Shown piece by piece: positions 12,851-24,602 of a DNA stretch of 64,000 bases; within the stretch, counting starts at the first letter, position 1; each line of letters opens with the position of its first letter. Origin of the DNA: Varroa destructor (taxonomy: Eukaryota > Arthropoda > Arachnida > Mesostigmata > Varroidae); contig NW_019211458.1 of assembly GCF_002443255.2 (NCBI RefSeq), forward strand, positions 20,105,509 through 20,169,508. Direction: 5' to 3'. The position numbers and the translations under genes are program-made. Below the pieces are notes generated by a model. That model had not been told where the DNA came from. It did no database searches and saw only the letters and a program-made list of their open reading frames with translations.

Positions 12851-15800
12851 CAGAAGTCCTTGAAACGATAACAAATACAATGAGCGATTCTTTTCTAGAC
12901 GAGATCATTTCACTTGATGCTGGTGCACACGTTCCAGGTACGTACTCGTTGTCGGTACCAATAAATACAGAGTAATAGAAGTTAAGCTCTACTCACTCAG
13001 ACCCCTATTTCGAAGGAAAGAGAACATAGCGATGTTACGAATCGCCAGGTCCCAGGCTGGGGGGACGACATGCCGACGTTCTAAAAACGTCTATCCCAGT
13101 CTAGAAGAACTTCAACTATATTGATATATACAGGGAACGCCAAGGTGCTTAACCGTCGACGGCCGTGGGTGCATCAACCAAGTAGAAAAGCTCGGTTTAA
13201 GCACACAGCAGTTTCAATGCAACAGTAATAGCGATCGTAGCACTATACCGGCAGCAGCTATATCCACCAGTTGAGCTAACAACAGCTCACATCGACCAAG
13301 CAGGGTGATATTAGCGGGCAATCCTTACTTGACGCGATGCTTAATGGCCGCAGTCCAGACGAAAGATTCTGGTAGAACAATAGGAAGTTGCCGCATCGCA
13401 CGATCCTGATATTGATCCTGAGAGCTACCGAATGAAGAAAATAGCCGGATCAGCTAGAGGGAAAACTCAAAGACAAACTAGTTCACCGCTCTGACATGAG
13501 AGAATTTGATCAGATCCGATATAACGGCAATAGAAAAGAGCTTTTTCGCAATTAGGTTTTTTGCGATTAAGAGTGCCTATATAGAGGTATCGCTGCTAGG
13601 TATATAAGGGACAGTTGTAGTAACTACGGCAACTATGAGCAATGGTTGTCATGCACACTTATGTTCACAAACGTGCATGCATGTTGCCAGACCGATGCGC
13701 GTTACCAAACAGATGGTACGTCAAGTAAGACGCTTCCGGCCATGGACAGGAATAACTTCAATAGCATAAATGTCCACGTAAAACATTGTTCATAATGGCA
13801 TTGGGTTTGTCATCGTTTTGTTTAATGGCTCATTTTGGTATGGTATAGAGCATGTAATAGCGTATAACCATTTTAGATTATACGGCAGAAAATCGCAATC
13901 AAAGTGTATTGACCTATGTGCGTTTATCAGGAGATAAAAAAAAGTATTATAGGTTTATGTTAAAAGTAAAAATCTGCGGCTTAGCCAGTGTAGTCTGTTT
14001 AATAATTAGTACGCTATGAGGAACGGTAAAGCTAATATTGTTTCTTGTCAAAATAACCGTAGTTTAGTACGTATACGTCATATCCTTGAGAACTGTGTTC
14101 CTTATCTTGAGAACTGTGTTGTGAGTTGCGCGCGAAGCGGCTTAACGAGCCGAGCGACCGGCGTCTGTCATTGGCGTTGCCGTTTTCTCTATCGTTATCT
14201 TGTCGATAAAATGAAACACTATGGCTTACCCAGTAAAGCTTTTTGGACGTCCATATCATGCGTACGATGTAGCATATATCGTAGTACGTTACCGATATCT
14301 GGACAGCAACCTCTATTCCACTCTCCTTACAATAGCCGGCGATATGAATAGATATCAAATACATTAGCCAAGTAAGCTCCATAAAACAAGTATAATTATA
14401 TGAGCACGGCTGTGCCGCGTTCCTATATCGTTTTTAAACCTACTCATTCAATTGCTAGTAGTTAAAAAAAAAAAACATTAAAAATACTAAATAAGATAAG
14501 AGTCCATTTTTGCTGCTGTCTTGCAGAAAATCTTATTGCTATTTGTATGAAAACGAATTTGATATATATATATCGGCTTTGAACCGGCGAAAGTATATGA
14601 TAATTCAACGGCCAGGTATTCCATACACATCTGTCCGGCTGCTGGTCACAAGGAGTTTCCAATTATTCAGCCTCAGTTCTGTACGGTTTACGGATTTTGT
14701 AGTTTGTCGTGTTTTACGTTTTTTTTTTTAGTTAAATAGTTCGTAGCACGCAACGAGGTGTGTTATACCGTGCGTCTCAGAGGCAACATATTATTATTGC
14801 CGTTGACAACACAATCAATCATTCCGCTTAATAATAGCGCGTATAATTAGAAATGTGTCGTTAGGGTTCAGTTTGTTAATATACTATATATAGAGATATA
14901 TATATATATAGTACTAGGCCACCGTTATAGGCAAAAAGGTGAAATGCATTTGTAGTTCTCTATGCGCGTGGCGACTTCACATGACGGTCTTTGATTTATT
15001 GCTATTACGCCATATCCAAAAATGCTGTTCGTTCATTCCATTTGGAGTTTCTCACGTTACTATGTGTCCTTTCCTTTATTTGGTTGGGTTGACAACCCCC
15101 AAGCCCCTCATCCAGGTACGGGTCAATTCAACGTTTTGATCGCAGTTTACATTTAGAGATGTATAATAGCTGCACGACATAATGTCTATGTGCCCGTAGT
15201 AGTTAGCGGCATCTGTGCACAGAGCGGTTTCTTCTAGTGCAGAAAGAAGCGTGCAAGAGGAAAATGACCAGCAGAACGTTATATATTGTCCAGGTTGTAT
15301 CGTATCCTCTCTATAGTTCATTTGTTAATTGTTGTTACCAATAATTATAAGGATGCATCACTTGCAATCTACGATGGCCACTGGCTGCCGTTAACGTTTC
15401 CCTTGGCAAAGCGTTCTGATGCTGACGTCGACATTTTCGCTATCATAGAATTGGATTCGTAATGCTTGTTGTCGACCCATTCAGCCGCAAACTAACTGGA
15501 GACGGCCTAGGGTGACGTCTCATCACGTGTGTGTTTCCCTATTTGATGCGTCCGCAGCATGCGACAACGATAAAGCGCCAGCGGGGCCAAAAACGCGCCC
15601 CATGCGGTTCGTGTCAATACAATAGCAACAGTATCAAGTGGCCATTGAAAGCATCTTCGAAAACCAGCATCGCCACCTGGCGTTGCGTAACGTGCCAGCA
15701 TTTACTAAACTAATGGCTACTCAACAAACAAATACAATATCGCCTATATTTATTTCGTTTCAAGGTGTTCTGTGTATAACCTACTTGCTGTATGTAAGCA

Positions 15801-16390
15801 GTAACGATGTGACGGAAACTATTCGAGAGCGTCAGTAATACCATAAATCGAATGGCTTGCTTCGGTCAGATTGCGCTGTGTCAGAATAACTATTCTCGAA
15901 AAGATACTCGTATTATTTCAGTAACTTAAGAATACTTAGTTATCTCCTTGTTCTTGAGGTATTGAATAGCTAACTATTATTTAAAAATGAATCTTCTCCC
16001 TAACAACAAAACCCGCTGTTTACTCCTATATTCATACGTTCCTTTATGTAACTACTGCAAATGTCCGCACAGCCGATGTTACAAAACTCTGCGTCGGTAA
16101 CGATGCCTTGAGGTGTTCGGTCCAACGGTTCATCTTAATTCCCCCCTACATCGGACTGCTGGCTCAGGAAGAAGACGTCGTTGCCTTGTGATTTTTCTGA
16201 CCGGGAACACCTTTGTTTGCTGAGGCACCATTTGATTTTAACGGGGCTCCGCTTATTCTACTTTTGAGCCAAGCCAGCAAACGTCAGCTTCTGAATAATG
16301 CGTCAAAATATGCGACATTGGGTAACTCAGCCCAGAAGTTGTCTTTTTCAATGCTTTCAAAGTCACACTTATGCTCCAGGTATTCATATC

Positions 16391-16430
16391 TTATATATAT
16401 ATATATATGTGTGTATATATGTATGTGTGT
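16391..16430. repeat. (TA)n/(TG)n mixed microsatellite
   Basis: A run of TA units passes into TATG/TGTG units. This is simple sequence; the open frames crossing it are Ile-Tyr repeats and not genes. Confidence 0.9.
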
Positions 16431-17173
16431 TATTCAAGCCTAGTTGGGGAACCGCATCGCGAATCCTGGCCTGGATCAGGACCCCTACTAAAAGTGAATC
16501 AACAGAAAATGCTATATCGTTTGATTGAAATAGCCAAAACAGACCGTATTCAAAACCGTGCGAGTATTCGCGAATGATCCCTCATAAAATTAGCCCATTG
16601 TCCGAAGACAACAGACGTGAACCCGCATAAGATTATTATATACCGTGTAATAACGTAGATATAGGTGCTAATTTATTTTGATCACGACTACAGTCATTTT
16701 AAATTCTACTATAAAAAGTAGTACGAACCAGTGATCTTCATTTCGAATTTAGATTCGATGCTCACGCTACAGCAGCTTCTTCGCAATAGAAATCTTATCC
16801 AAGCTGCGCCAAGCACCACGGCATGATCTACTGAAAATGTTCAGGTGTTAATGACAAAGCAATGTATCCGAAAGTACTTTTAATTACATACAGCGAGCGG
16901 CTTCGGCTAGATCTAATAGAATGCTCATACTCCTGACCTGACTTCGTGTTCATGACGATAGCTGTTAACGTCATAATTTTCGTCGAACAGTATGCAACCC
17001 ATGGGTACGGAGACGTTTCAAGGGTGACGACGAGGGTGTCAGGGGTCATCCCCAGCTATGTTTTTGCTATCGGTTATCAAGTAGCGGCTGGCATGACGCA
17101 CATACACAAAGTGAACTCTACACCGACGCCCGTCGGACCCGATGGTCTTGCTCGTACAGGTCCGTGTTTAGAC

Positions 17174-17197
17174 TATATATATATATATATATATATA
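17174..17197. repeat. (TA)n microsatellite
   Basis: About 12 TA units. Confidence 0.95.
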
Positions 17198-17678
17198 GAA
17201 CGTAACGGAGGTATCGGATTGTAGCGAACACTCAAACACTGCAGAGGTCCGTCATACATACACAACATAACGAAACTAACTGCAGGAGAAGACAAATATA
17301 CTGAATATGATTGTTTTAATAGTTAATATAGTTGTGACATTGGAAGTCGGCTGCCAATAGTAGCTAGCTGGCTGAGTCCGTCCACATGAGTAATTAGGCT
17401 CTAAAATCAGGCTGATAAAAGCACTTGATTAGTAATGTCGGAATAGTTTTCAAAATACGGTTATGTTGCCTAGAAAAAAATAATAATAATAATTTTGTGA
17501 ATTTATTTCAAAAGATTGATCTCCGAAATCCCGTTTTATCGATATCAGCAACTTCTGCTGCAACGAAATTTTCAATATCTGGGTCAGATTGGTTGAAGAA
17601 TGTTTTTAAACCGCACTAATATATATTATGATATTGACGTGTCAGAAATCATTGAAGCAGCGCAAAGCTGCACATTTA

Positions 17679-17731
17679 GTCAGATACAAAGTGGGCTAGA
17701 AAAAAAGAATGTGGCCCACTTTGAGTCTGAC
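17679..17731. repeat. imperfect 18-bp inverted repeat
   Basis: The left arm 17679-17696 (gtcagatacaaagtgggc) pairs with the right arm 17714-17731, with two mismatches and a 17-base A-rich spacer. It may be a small foldback element or the remnant of a MITE; no coding capacity. Confidence 0.75.
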
Positions 17732-18948
17732 CCACTACGATGCCGCACAGCGTAATTTCGTCGAAATTCCCCAAGAATTTAAAGGCTAATAAATCTTGCT
17801 TTCCCCTCAATTTTCACATGTACTTTTGTTTTTGTAAGTGGAGCTAAAATTGCCTAATAGTGTCGTCCAAGGTACGTAATGTTATGCGTATACCTCTTGA
17901 AAAATGAATGTTCGTTTCACGCTATAACGAGCTCGTAACAACGTTTAGCGAACAGAGCTGCTCTTAACTGTACTGTCAGGCACCCCATACAATTGTTCCA
18001 TACACTATATGTGTTACTGCAAAAATGCAACTAACTTACTGAAGTTTACGCATACCGTATGCTTTCGAAGATGCAATTTGATGAAATCGTATGTGTATTG
18101 CTCAAATGTAAGCAGCCTGTAGGAAAAAAGTGTTTATATTCAACGAATATCTTCATTGCGTGATGGAAGATTGGCCACCACTAGCTTATAAGGATGTATC
18201 ATCGGTTCAATTTGTGAAGACGCATTTCGAGGTGTATTTCATGAATACCAAGGGAATGTAAGTAACGTATCGGGCTATTAGAAATGAATTTGCCGGACCC
18301 GGGCATTGAATAACTTCTCAACAGCGTCCCGTTAACAGAAATTTTAGTTGGTGCAATATTTCAGTTTCGTAGAAATTAAAAATCGGTTGAGTGTGCTCAA
18401 GGAGAAATAAGTTCGGAGGGAAAAACGTTTTTGACTCTCAAATCAGCGTTCAGCGATAAGGTTTGCGTTTATCGAAGGTCTTAATGATGCGAAAGTTCAT
18501 CAGGTATAGAGGACTCAAGTGAAACAATAGCTTGTGAATGGTGCAAATGTTTCAAAGACAGAGATCAGAGTCCGATAGACTAGCGAAACGATGACCAGGT
18601 ATTCGGACTCGAAGGAGGAAGCTTTTCACGAGAGTAGAGCTTGAAACTAACATTTCAGTCTCAACATTTTACAGAGTCATAAGCCAAATACTAAGTGATG
18701 TAGTTATTGTATAATTTGCAGAATTTCTGTCAGCGTGCGACTGTAGGCATAATTCAGTCTCTCTTCAGGCATAATTCTCTTACTTGCCAGTAGAGAATGG
18801 CATAACATTGCCTTGGAAAAAAATCGAATGTGGTCGCAGTGCTGAGGACGTTCGGGCGAAGGGTAATGGTGATATTCGCCGAAAATAAAGCCTGAGTTTT
18901 TTAAGAGAGCGTTAACATCGCAATCGAGAGCACGCCGCCTGATATTTG

Positions 18949-19203
18949 ATGGCAACGCCAGACCTCATCGCCATGTACTTATCACTTCCTGGATTGGATA
19001 TCCAACGTCGGCTACAGCTGTCTTATTTTTTCGGTCCAGGTCCATATGATTACGGGAATTATTATGCCCTGAAAAAGGCCATCGGTAGGCAAGCATATCT
19101 TACTATCGTTTCACTTCAAGAATACATGAACAAAAAAAAAAAACTAAAAAAAGAAAGAAAAAAATGCTTAATACATATTAAAAAATCATTCTCAGCCAAG
19201 TAG
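18949..19203 (+). other. coding-like fragment with A-rich 3' end, possible retrocopy
   Basis: An open frame from ATG 18949 reads about 60 ordinary residues, then enters an A-rich tract (19129-19162) that translates as poly-lysine. The frame contains YLSLP near residue 11 and GPGPYDYG near residue 34. Both strings loosely recall segments of animal glutamine synthetase (YLSLP near its N-terminus and GPQGPYYCG in mid-protein). In the real enzyme these segments lie more than 100 residues apart, so this would have to be a deleted pseudogene. A coding-like piece followed by an A-rich tract would fit a processed copy, but the similarity is short and may be chance. No intact gene is claimed. Confidence 0.2.
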
Positions 19204-20310
19204 TGCAAGACCTAATTAACTTACAGAAGCTTAATAAAACAGTCTACAGAGGATCAAGCGTCGGGTATTTAGCGACATGCTCAACAACTGTATCATTTTA
19301 TATTAATGAAAAACATTACAGCGTGGGTCCATGCCATATATCGGATGACCGGCGCAGGTCAACTGCCAGAGACTGCGTATAGACCAACCAGCGTGTAGCG
19401 ATTCCTCATATAGCAGATCTGCGTATGTTGGCCTTACAATAGTATGGAAAAATTTGTGTCTTTTTCAATCATTGATACCAAATGTGTTCTTGCGCATAAA
19501 GAACTCAACTTAAAAGTAACTACTTCACACTTGACATCCAGAGAACATTGTCTCTTACTCGACAAAGATTTCGGTACGGAGAAAATAGTTTTCCCTTACT
19601 TCTGTAACTGGTAGGAAAAATTTCAGGTAATTGAAACTCAGTTTGGCTATTTAGAATAATTTTCTATCCGAATACTAGTTGATTTCCTTGATTCCAGGAC
19701 AGGGGGCATTTTTGATTAGGTACCCTATCCTTACTTCAGACATTAAAACAAGGTCAAAAAAAAGTAGCTTGATTCTTTAGCTCATTGCAGAAGTATGTCA
19801 TTATGTCTTACTAGTATTATCGCCTACGCTGCTCCTCGACTTAGTGCGGCCAGCAAACGCACACGGAATTATTGTCGTACAAAAGGTTTTTATCGCGCGG
19901 TATAAATATTTGCTGTATTCTTAAAAATATTCCTGCATCGTTTCTTGAGTGAGGTATTCACAGCTAAACAGAGATTTGTTGCTACGAAGTACCTGATGCC
20001 CCCTCCAGTCCCACCTCGCTCAGTCACAAGCAATCACTTCCATTTACTAGAGATCCAAGTCAAAACTAAGTATCGTGGACCTGTTCCCACACTAATGAAA
20101 GCTAGACTAATAGAGCGCAACAATAACTGTAGTCGTTTGCTTTAAGAAATAGCAAAGAGAGCTTGACAATAGATTTTGCGCGTTATAAGTACATGTTAAT
20201 ACAAAAAACGCTGTGTTCCAACATACCACACAGAAACGAGTAATACACGTTTCTATGATGAAATAAGTAAATATTAGAGATAGTATAGACATTTTCACGG
20301 TTTAAAACAA

Positions 20311-20324
20311 TATATATATATATA
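20311..20324. repeat. short (TA)n tract
   Basis: Seven TA units. Confidence 0.85.
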
Positions 20325-20403
20325 AGGTTGAAAGTCATGTAAATTGTGTAACAATGGATCTCGAGGTAGGTAGTCTAGGTATGCAAAAAAAAATGCTATA
20401 ATC

Positions 20404-20795
20404 TTATTGGAGTTTTGTTTGGGATCGTCTTAATCTCTCGTACGGAACACTTCCCTTCACGGCATTAAGAGTAACAATAATTGTATCGAAAACAATGTTG
20501 AGGCAGTCTAATAGGTTTGTCAGCTGTGGGCTTGACTTTGATTGGAAAGCCGAGTCTAAGAAGGGGGCGAAGTTGGCGAGTGCTCGTCTTTTGCGTCGTG
20601 GTAGGTCTTGTGCGTGCTGCACTTCGATCGCCGCGTACCACCAATAGACGAGTGCTGCCAGCGAATCTATGACCTGGTTCGTACGAGGGCAATTGACTTT
20701 ATGTATGTCCCAGAGAGCTATGGCTGTCGAGCCAATCATTGCCGTCAAGGGTTCGATCATACGGGACCATAGGAATCTATGACTATCGGATAGAA
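20404..20795 (-). CDS. candidate terminal exon or small gene, unknown protein
   Basis: A minus-strand open frame ends with TAA at 20404-20406 and is open upstream to about 20815. The first ATG lies at 20758-20760 and gives 118 residues. Alternatively, a good 3' splice site (pyrimidine-rich sequence ending cacag) would start an exon at 20795, giving about 130 codons. The codons look protein-coding: G or C is common in third positions, and the residue mix is balanced, with Trp-Trp-Tyr, a basic patch (RRKRR near residue 55) and Leu-rich helices near the end. There is no signal peptide and no clear membrane span, and I recognise no family. Length alone is not significant in 64 kb, since a few chance frames of this size are expected. 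The call rests on composition and the acceptor site. Confidence 0.4.
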
Positions 20796-23167
20796 CTGTG
20801 TGAACATTGAATCAATAGCGTATTACATGAGGCGTTCGAATAGGGAACCTGTTATTACTTGTAGATGTGTTATCAGATCTAAAGCACATAGTCCCAATCG
20901 ACCGTGCCTTGGTCATGTCGGCTTTATAATTATGGCGATGATGATTTCGCTACTGTCAGTTCATGGCGCCTTTTGAGAAATCAATCTGAGTAAACGTTAG
21001 ACCGGTGCTGTAAACATCTATATATAAAAGTTTCGCGTCCACATCCGTGAGCAGCAACAAACATTATTGAGAATCTTTAGTCTATAAGGAATGTTTGTCT
21101 CAGATACGAGGAAATGGTTGTTTACTCAGTTTTAAGGATCGACTAGAAGAACTGATTACCTTACCGAGGAAACTAAAGATTAGCCTTCTTTTTTTATATC
21201 TTTTTGTTAGCAAAGATGTTATAGTAAGTGCGTGTCGGTCGATCCGTCGTAAATCGTGTTAAGTGACAGTCCGATAAGTCAATATAATTAGGCAGAGCCA
21301 GTCAGCCCGTACCATGTAAATTTTCTATTTTGTGAATTGTTTTAGAACTCTAAGATATCTCGATGATTTGAAATAGCTGATCAATAAAAAACCTTTCAAC
21401 TTAGATTTTGAAAACAAGCTTCGCCACAGTGTATGGCGTCATTTACCAACATTGAGTCCGCCTGATATATATTGCATGAAATGATCAATATAAAATATTC
21501 TATGTATTACACTAAGAAGTTTGTATTATATATATTCATACAAATAACTTGTGGATGAGAATGGCCGCGTCCAATGGATCGACCAAAGTAAGCGCCTATT
21601 TTCTTATTAAAAACCTTTCTTTGGCGCATTAGGAAGCGAAATATCTTGGAGTCACAGAACCTCCACCCTGGTTGCTGCAGAGGCCTCACGCAGGCTTCAT
21701 TAGAACGCTGAGCTTCAGTACGCTTGGCCGGAAGTTGACAATTTGCCTTCAAAATCCAAAAAAATCAAAATGCCTTGAAAAAAATGGCGGTTTTTACCAG
21801 CCAGTCAACCTGTCATACTCCCGCCTTGCCCGCATTTCTTTTCTGAGATCCATCAATGAAATAGACCCTGTGACATATCAATCTTCCGCCATCGTTCTAT
21901 CTCCATGTTGGAAACATGGTTCTTTTACTCCCGACATACCTAAAGTGCTAGCAAAGATAGATATATTTTCCGGAAGTTAGAAAAGCAATCACAATGTCCT
22001 GCTCGAGCCGTCCCAACCAGGAATTCCAACAGACAAATATAACAATCACAAAATTTGACTGAAATCCCTTTTCACTGTTAAAAGAAACAAACTTTTGGCA
22101 GCCTAAGCCCTCGTAGCGATCCTCATACGATTCACTATTTACATTGACCTTTATGGCTGTATGCTAGCACGACACTGACGAGGTCTACAACGTTTGTGAC
22201 TAGCTTCGTGGTGTGCCAATAGTGTTCGCAGGTACTGATTAGCAATCAAGCTGGTAAAGTTGAATAAATCAACACACCGCATTGCGCGAGACGACACCGA
22301 CATTGGAAGACATCTTGGAACTTCACACTGCTGTACACTACAAGAATTGTGTGGTTTAAGCTATTCTTCGTATCACAAGAAAATTGCAACGCGACTGTTT
22401 GCAGTCGTGGCGAGAACGCCCAGAGTCCCAGTATTCGAAATACCGCTGTTCGTGACATGATCCTTATTGTCTTAATTGGTGCTACCTCTGCTCCAAAATA
22501 GAATATTACCCAAATTTTTTTATAAAGCTCATTTGCTGGTAATCGGTACCGAGGCCTCACAGCGTAAGAGTTGGTCACTGCAAGTACACTTGATTGCTTT
22601 AAGTTCTCTAGAGGTAAATACTTATAATCTCCTACAATTTGCCTGATCCACTAGTACGGCACGTGATAGAAGACGAGGGCTTTTTTACGGTGCTTGTCAT
22701 AGTTTGGACAAAGACGCTACTGGCTGAAAATCAGACAGAGCCACTTACAACTGGACGGACTTACGGTGTGGATTTTGTTTAGGTGTCATCTATTGCTCTT
22801 TGATTAAGCGAAAAAATCGCGGGCCACTACTGATTATCAGTTTCAGTTTTTTACACCCAGTCGAAGAAATAGTCCTTATATCGCATGTCAAAATTTGGGA
22901 TATTACTTAAGCATATAAGACCAGCATTTCAACATATGGATGACAAAGGCTTTTAATGACAAAAGTCCTAAAATAAAAGATATTTGATCATATTATTTTG
23001 TACTAATATTATCACATTAATACATCCATATGGTTATGTATTAATAGTATTATCCTAATGGCATATTTTGGCCAGCTGCAATAAGAACAGGCATGGCCTT
23101 CAACAGCTTAAATCATACCTTATAACACAACGTAATGATCCGACTGTATGATGTCACCTAAGACCTT

Positions 23168-23188
23168 ACCCCACCCCACCCCACCCCC
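23168..23188. repeat. (CCCCA)n short tandem repeat
   Basis: Three to four pentanucleotide units, strongly C-rich on the plus strand. Confidence 0.85.
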
Positions 23189-23581
23189 GTCCTAGTTGCG
23201 TCGGCATTTTCTTGGGTAACGGTTCAAACAAATGGGAAATGTTCGCGTAACAACTGATTATGTTTCTGGTGATGTGTATTCACTAGTGAAAAGCGTTGCA
23301 TCATGGCGGCATCTTGCTCTGATCGCCTGATGTCAGCCGACTGTTTAATTTATAGAACAATGAAGAACCAATAATTTCTGACGTCATCTTCGATTTCTTT
23401 TACTTGACCACCGAAAAGTAGTTCCATCTGAAAGGATTCTATCGATAAGTCTAGGAGATTATTTGCTCCAAGTCATACAGTATGGAAATTATAAGCGGAG
23501 ATTAATCGAAGGTATCGATTATTGCCATATAAGTCTAGATTAGAAATGTGCAAGAGCTTGCTCGGCTAAAGGAAAATGAAT

Positions 23582-23616
23582 GGTAAGCGAAGAGTTTTCT
23601 GCACTCTTCGCTTACC
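23582..23616. repeat. perfect 13-bp hairpin
   Basis: The arms ggtaagcgaagag and ctcttcgcttacc are exact reverse complements with a 9-base loop. It is too short for a typical pre-miRNA stem and there is no T-run. Function unknown. Confidence 0.8.
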
Positions 23617-24520
23617 TGAACGGTCAAGTACTTTGTGCGAAGGTGCTTTGCACAACCGTCATAGTCTTTATAAAATACCCTGTAGGAGGATTTCGTCTAT
23701 TGTATTAAGGGCTATATTGATATCCATGTTAGAACAGACACCCAGATTTTGAACTGCGCAATAATTTAGCTTACAAACAGATTGTGAAATTCACTAGTTA
23801 AAAAAGCAGTACTACAATGTATAGGAGCTTGCTCTCTCAACAAAGACGATAAATACCTAAAGTTTTATACCTTCATGAGCTTTTTTTTAACTACAGTCAG
23901 ATATGGAACATCATATTTTCATCATATTGTAGATATATCCATCAATAATATTTTCCAGTCTTAAACGAATTTTTTCTACTATGTATTTGAGCGGTGATTT
24001 AACTTCGACGATTCGTTAACCGCTGAGATAACGCTAAGTTAGCTACCAGCGTAAGCTAATATAAAGTGTCTAAATTAAGGTACGTACCTCTATGATGGAA
24101 TAAATTTGATTCCTTCTAGTTGCTTTCAAATAAAGTTAAGCTCAAACTGAACGAAAATAAGAATTCAGATAATTACCTCATTGTGAATAAATCTCGCCGT
24201 CCTGTCTGTTAGTGACGTCGGCCAATAGTGGACTGCTGGTGGCATCTATTTCAATGGATGCCCCTAGCAGCCTTTCTTTTTCATTACGCCCAACGTGATG
24301 GCCCTGCAAGTTATGTGTGAAACCCAAATGTTAATGTGTTAACGTTATGCATTTTCAACATCTTGAACATGTTTTTTCGAGCGTTTGTTACTAGGTCGCG
24401 CTATTGTCTCCGCGTTGGTCGGCAGAATCGTCAATAATAGCTGGCCAGGCTGCCTAAAGTGGTAACATATGGATGCCACATACTTGTGAACATCGCACAA
24501 GCACCGCTAACGTTCCATTG

Positions 24521-24602
24521 GCTGAATCAGCTTAGTGGGTAACGTATTTGCCTGTTAATCTTAGGGACACGTTGTGGCCTGGGTTTAAACCCGGGCATAG
24601 AC
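24521..24602 (+). repeat. tRNA-like SINE head or degenerate tRNA
   Basis: An A-box-like element, tcagcttagtgggtaacg (24527-24544), is followed by a B-box-like element, gggtttaaaccc (24581-24592). The spacing and order match tRNA-derived RNA polymerase III promoters. The intervening text (ttgcctgttaatct) resembles an anticodon arm, but no clean 7-bp acceptor stem can be drawn, so this is not a functional tRNA. The most likely reading is the 5' head of a tRNA-derived SINE. The body would run downstream, where I see no poly(A) or simple-repeat tail that fixes its end. No second copy was noticed in the window. Confidence 0.45.

Larger units (their letters stand above)
12950..18900. other. non-coding, no gene seen
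   Basis: No convincing gene. It holds a 15-bp direct repeat (14085-14099 and 14106-14120, period 21), (TA)n tracts at about 14895-14911, 16391-16430 and 17174-17197, and an imperfect 18-bp inverted repeat at 17679-17731. Overlapping open frames on both strands at 14016-14382 look like chance openings. Confidence 0.45.
20816..24500. other. non-coding, no gene seen
   Basis: AT-rich sequence. It contains a C-rich (CCCCA)n tract at 23168-23188 and a perfect 13-bp hairpin at 23582-23616. Open frames at 21507-21980 and 22246-22578 overlap on both strands and resemble no family known to me. Confidence 0.45.

Noticed and set aside
14016..14382. Overlapping open frames of 111 and 116 codons on opposite strands
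   Set aside because: Mutually exclusive, composition unlike protein, and crossing a local direct repeat.
16946..17224. Plus-strand frame with THGYGDVSRVTTR, like a K+ channel selectivity filter
   Set aside because: The filter lacks the T-x-G-Y-G start (it reads THGYGD), no pore helix precedes it, no splice sites frame it, and the frame runs into a (TA)n tract.
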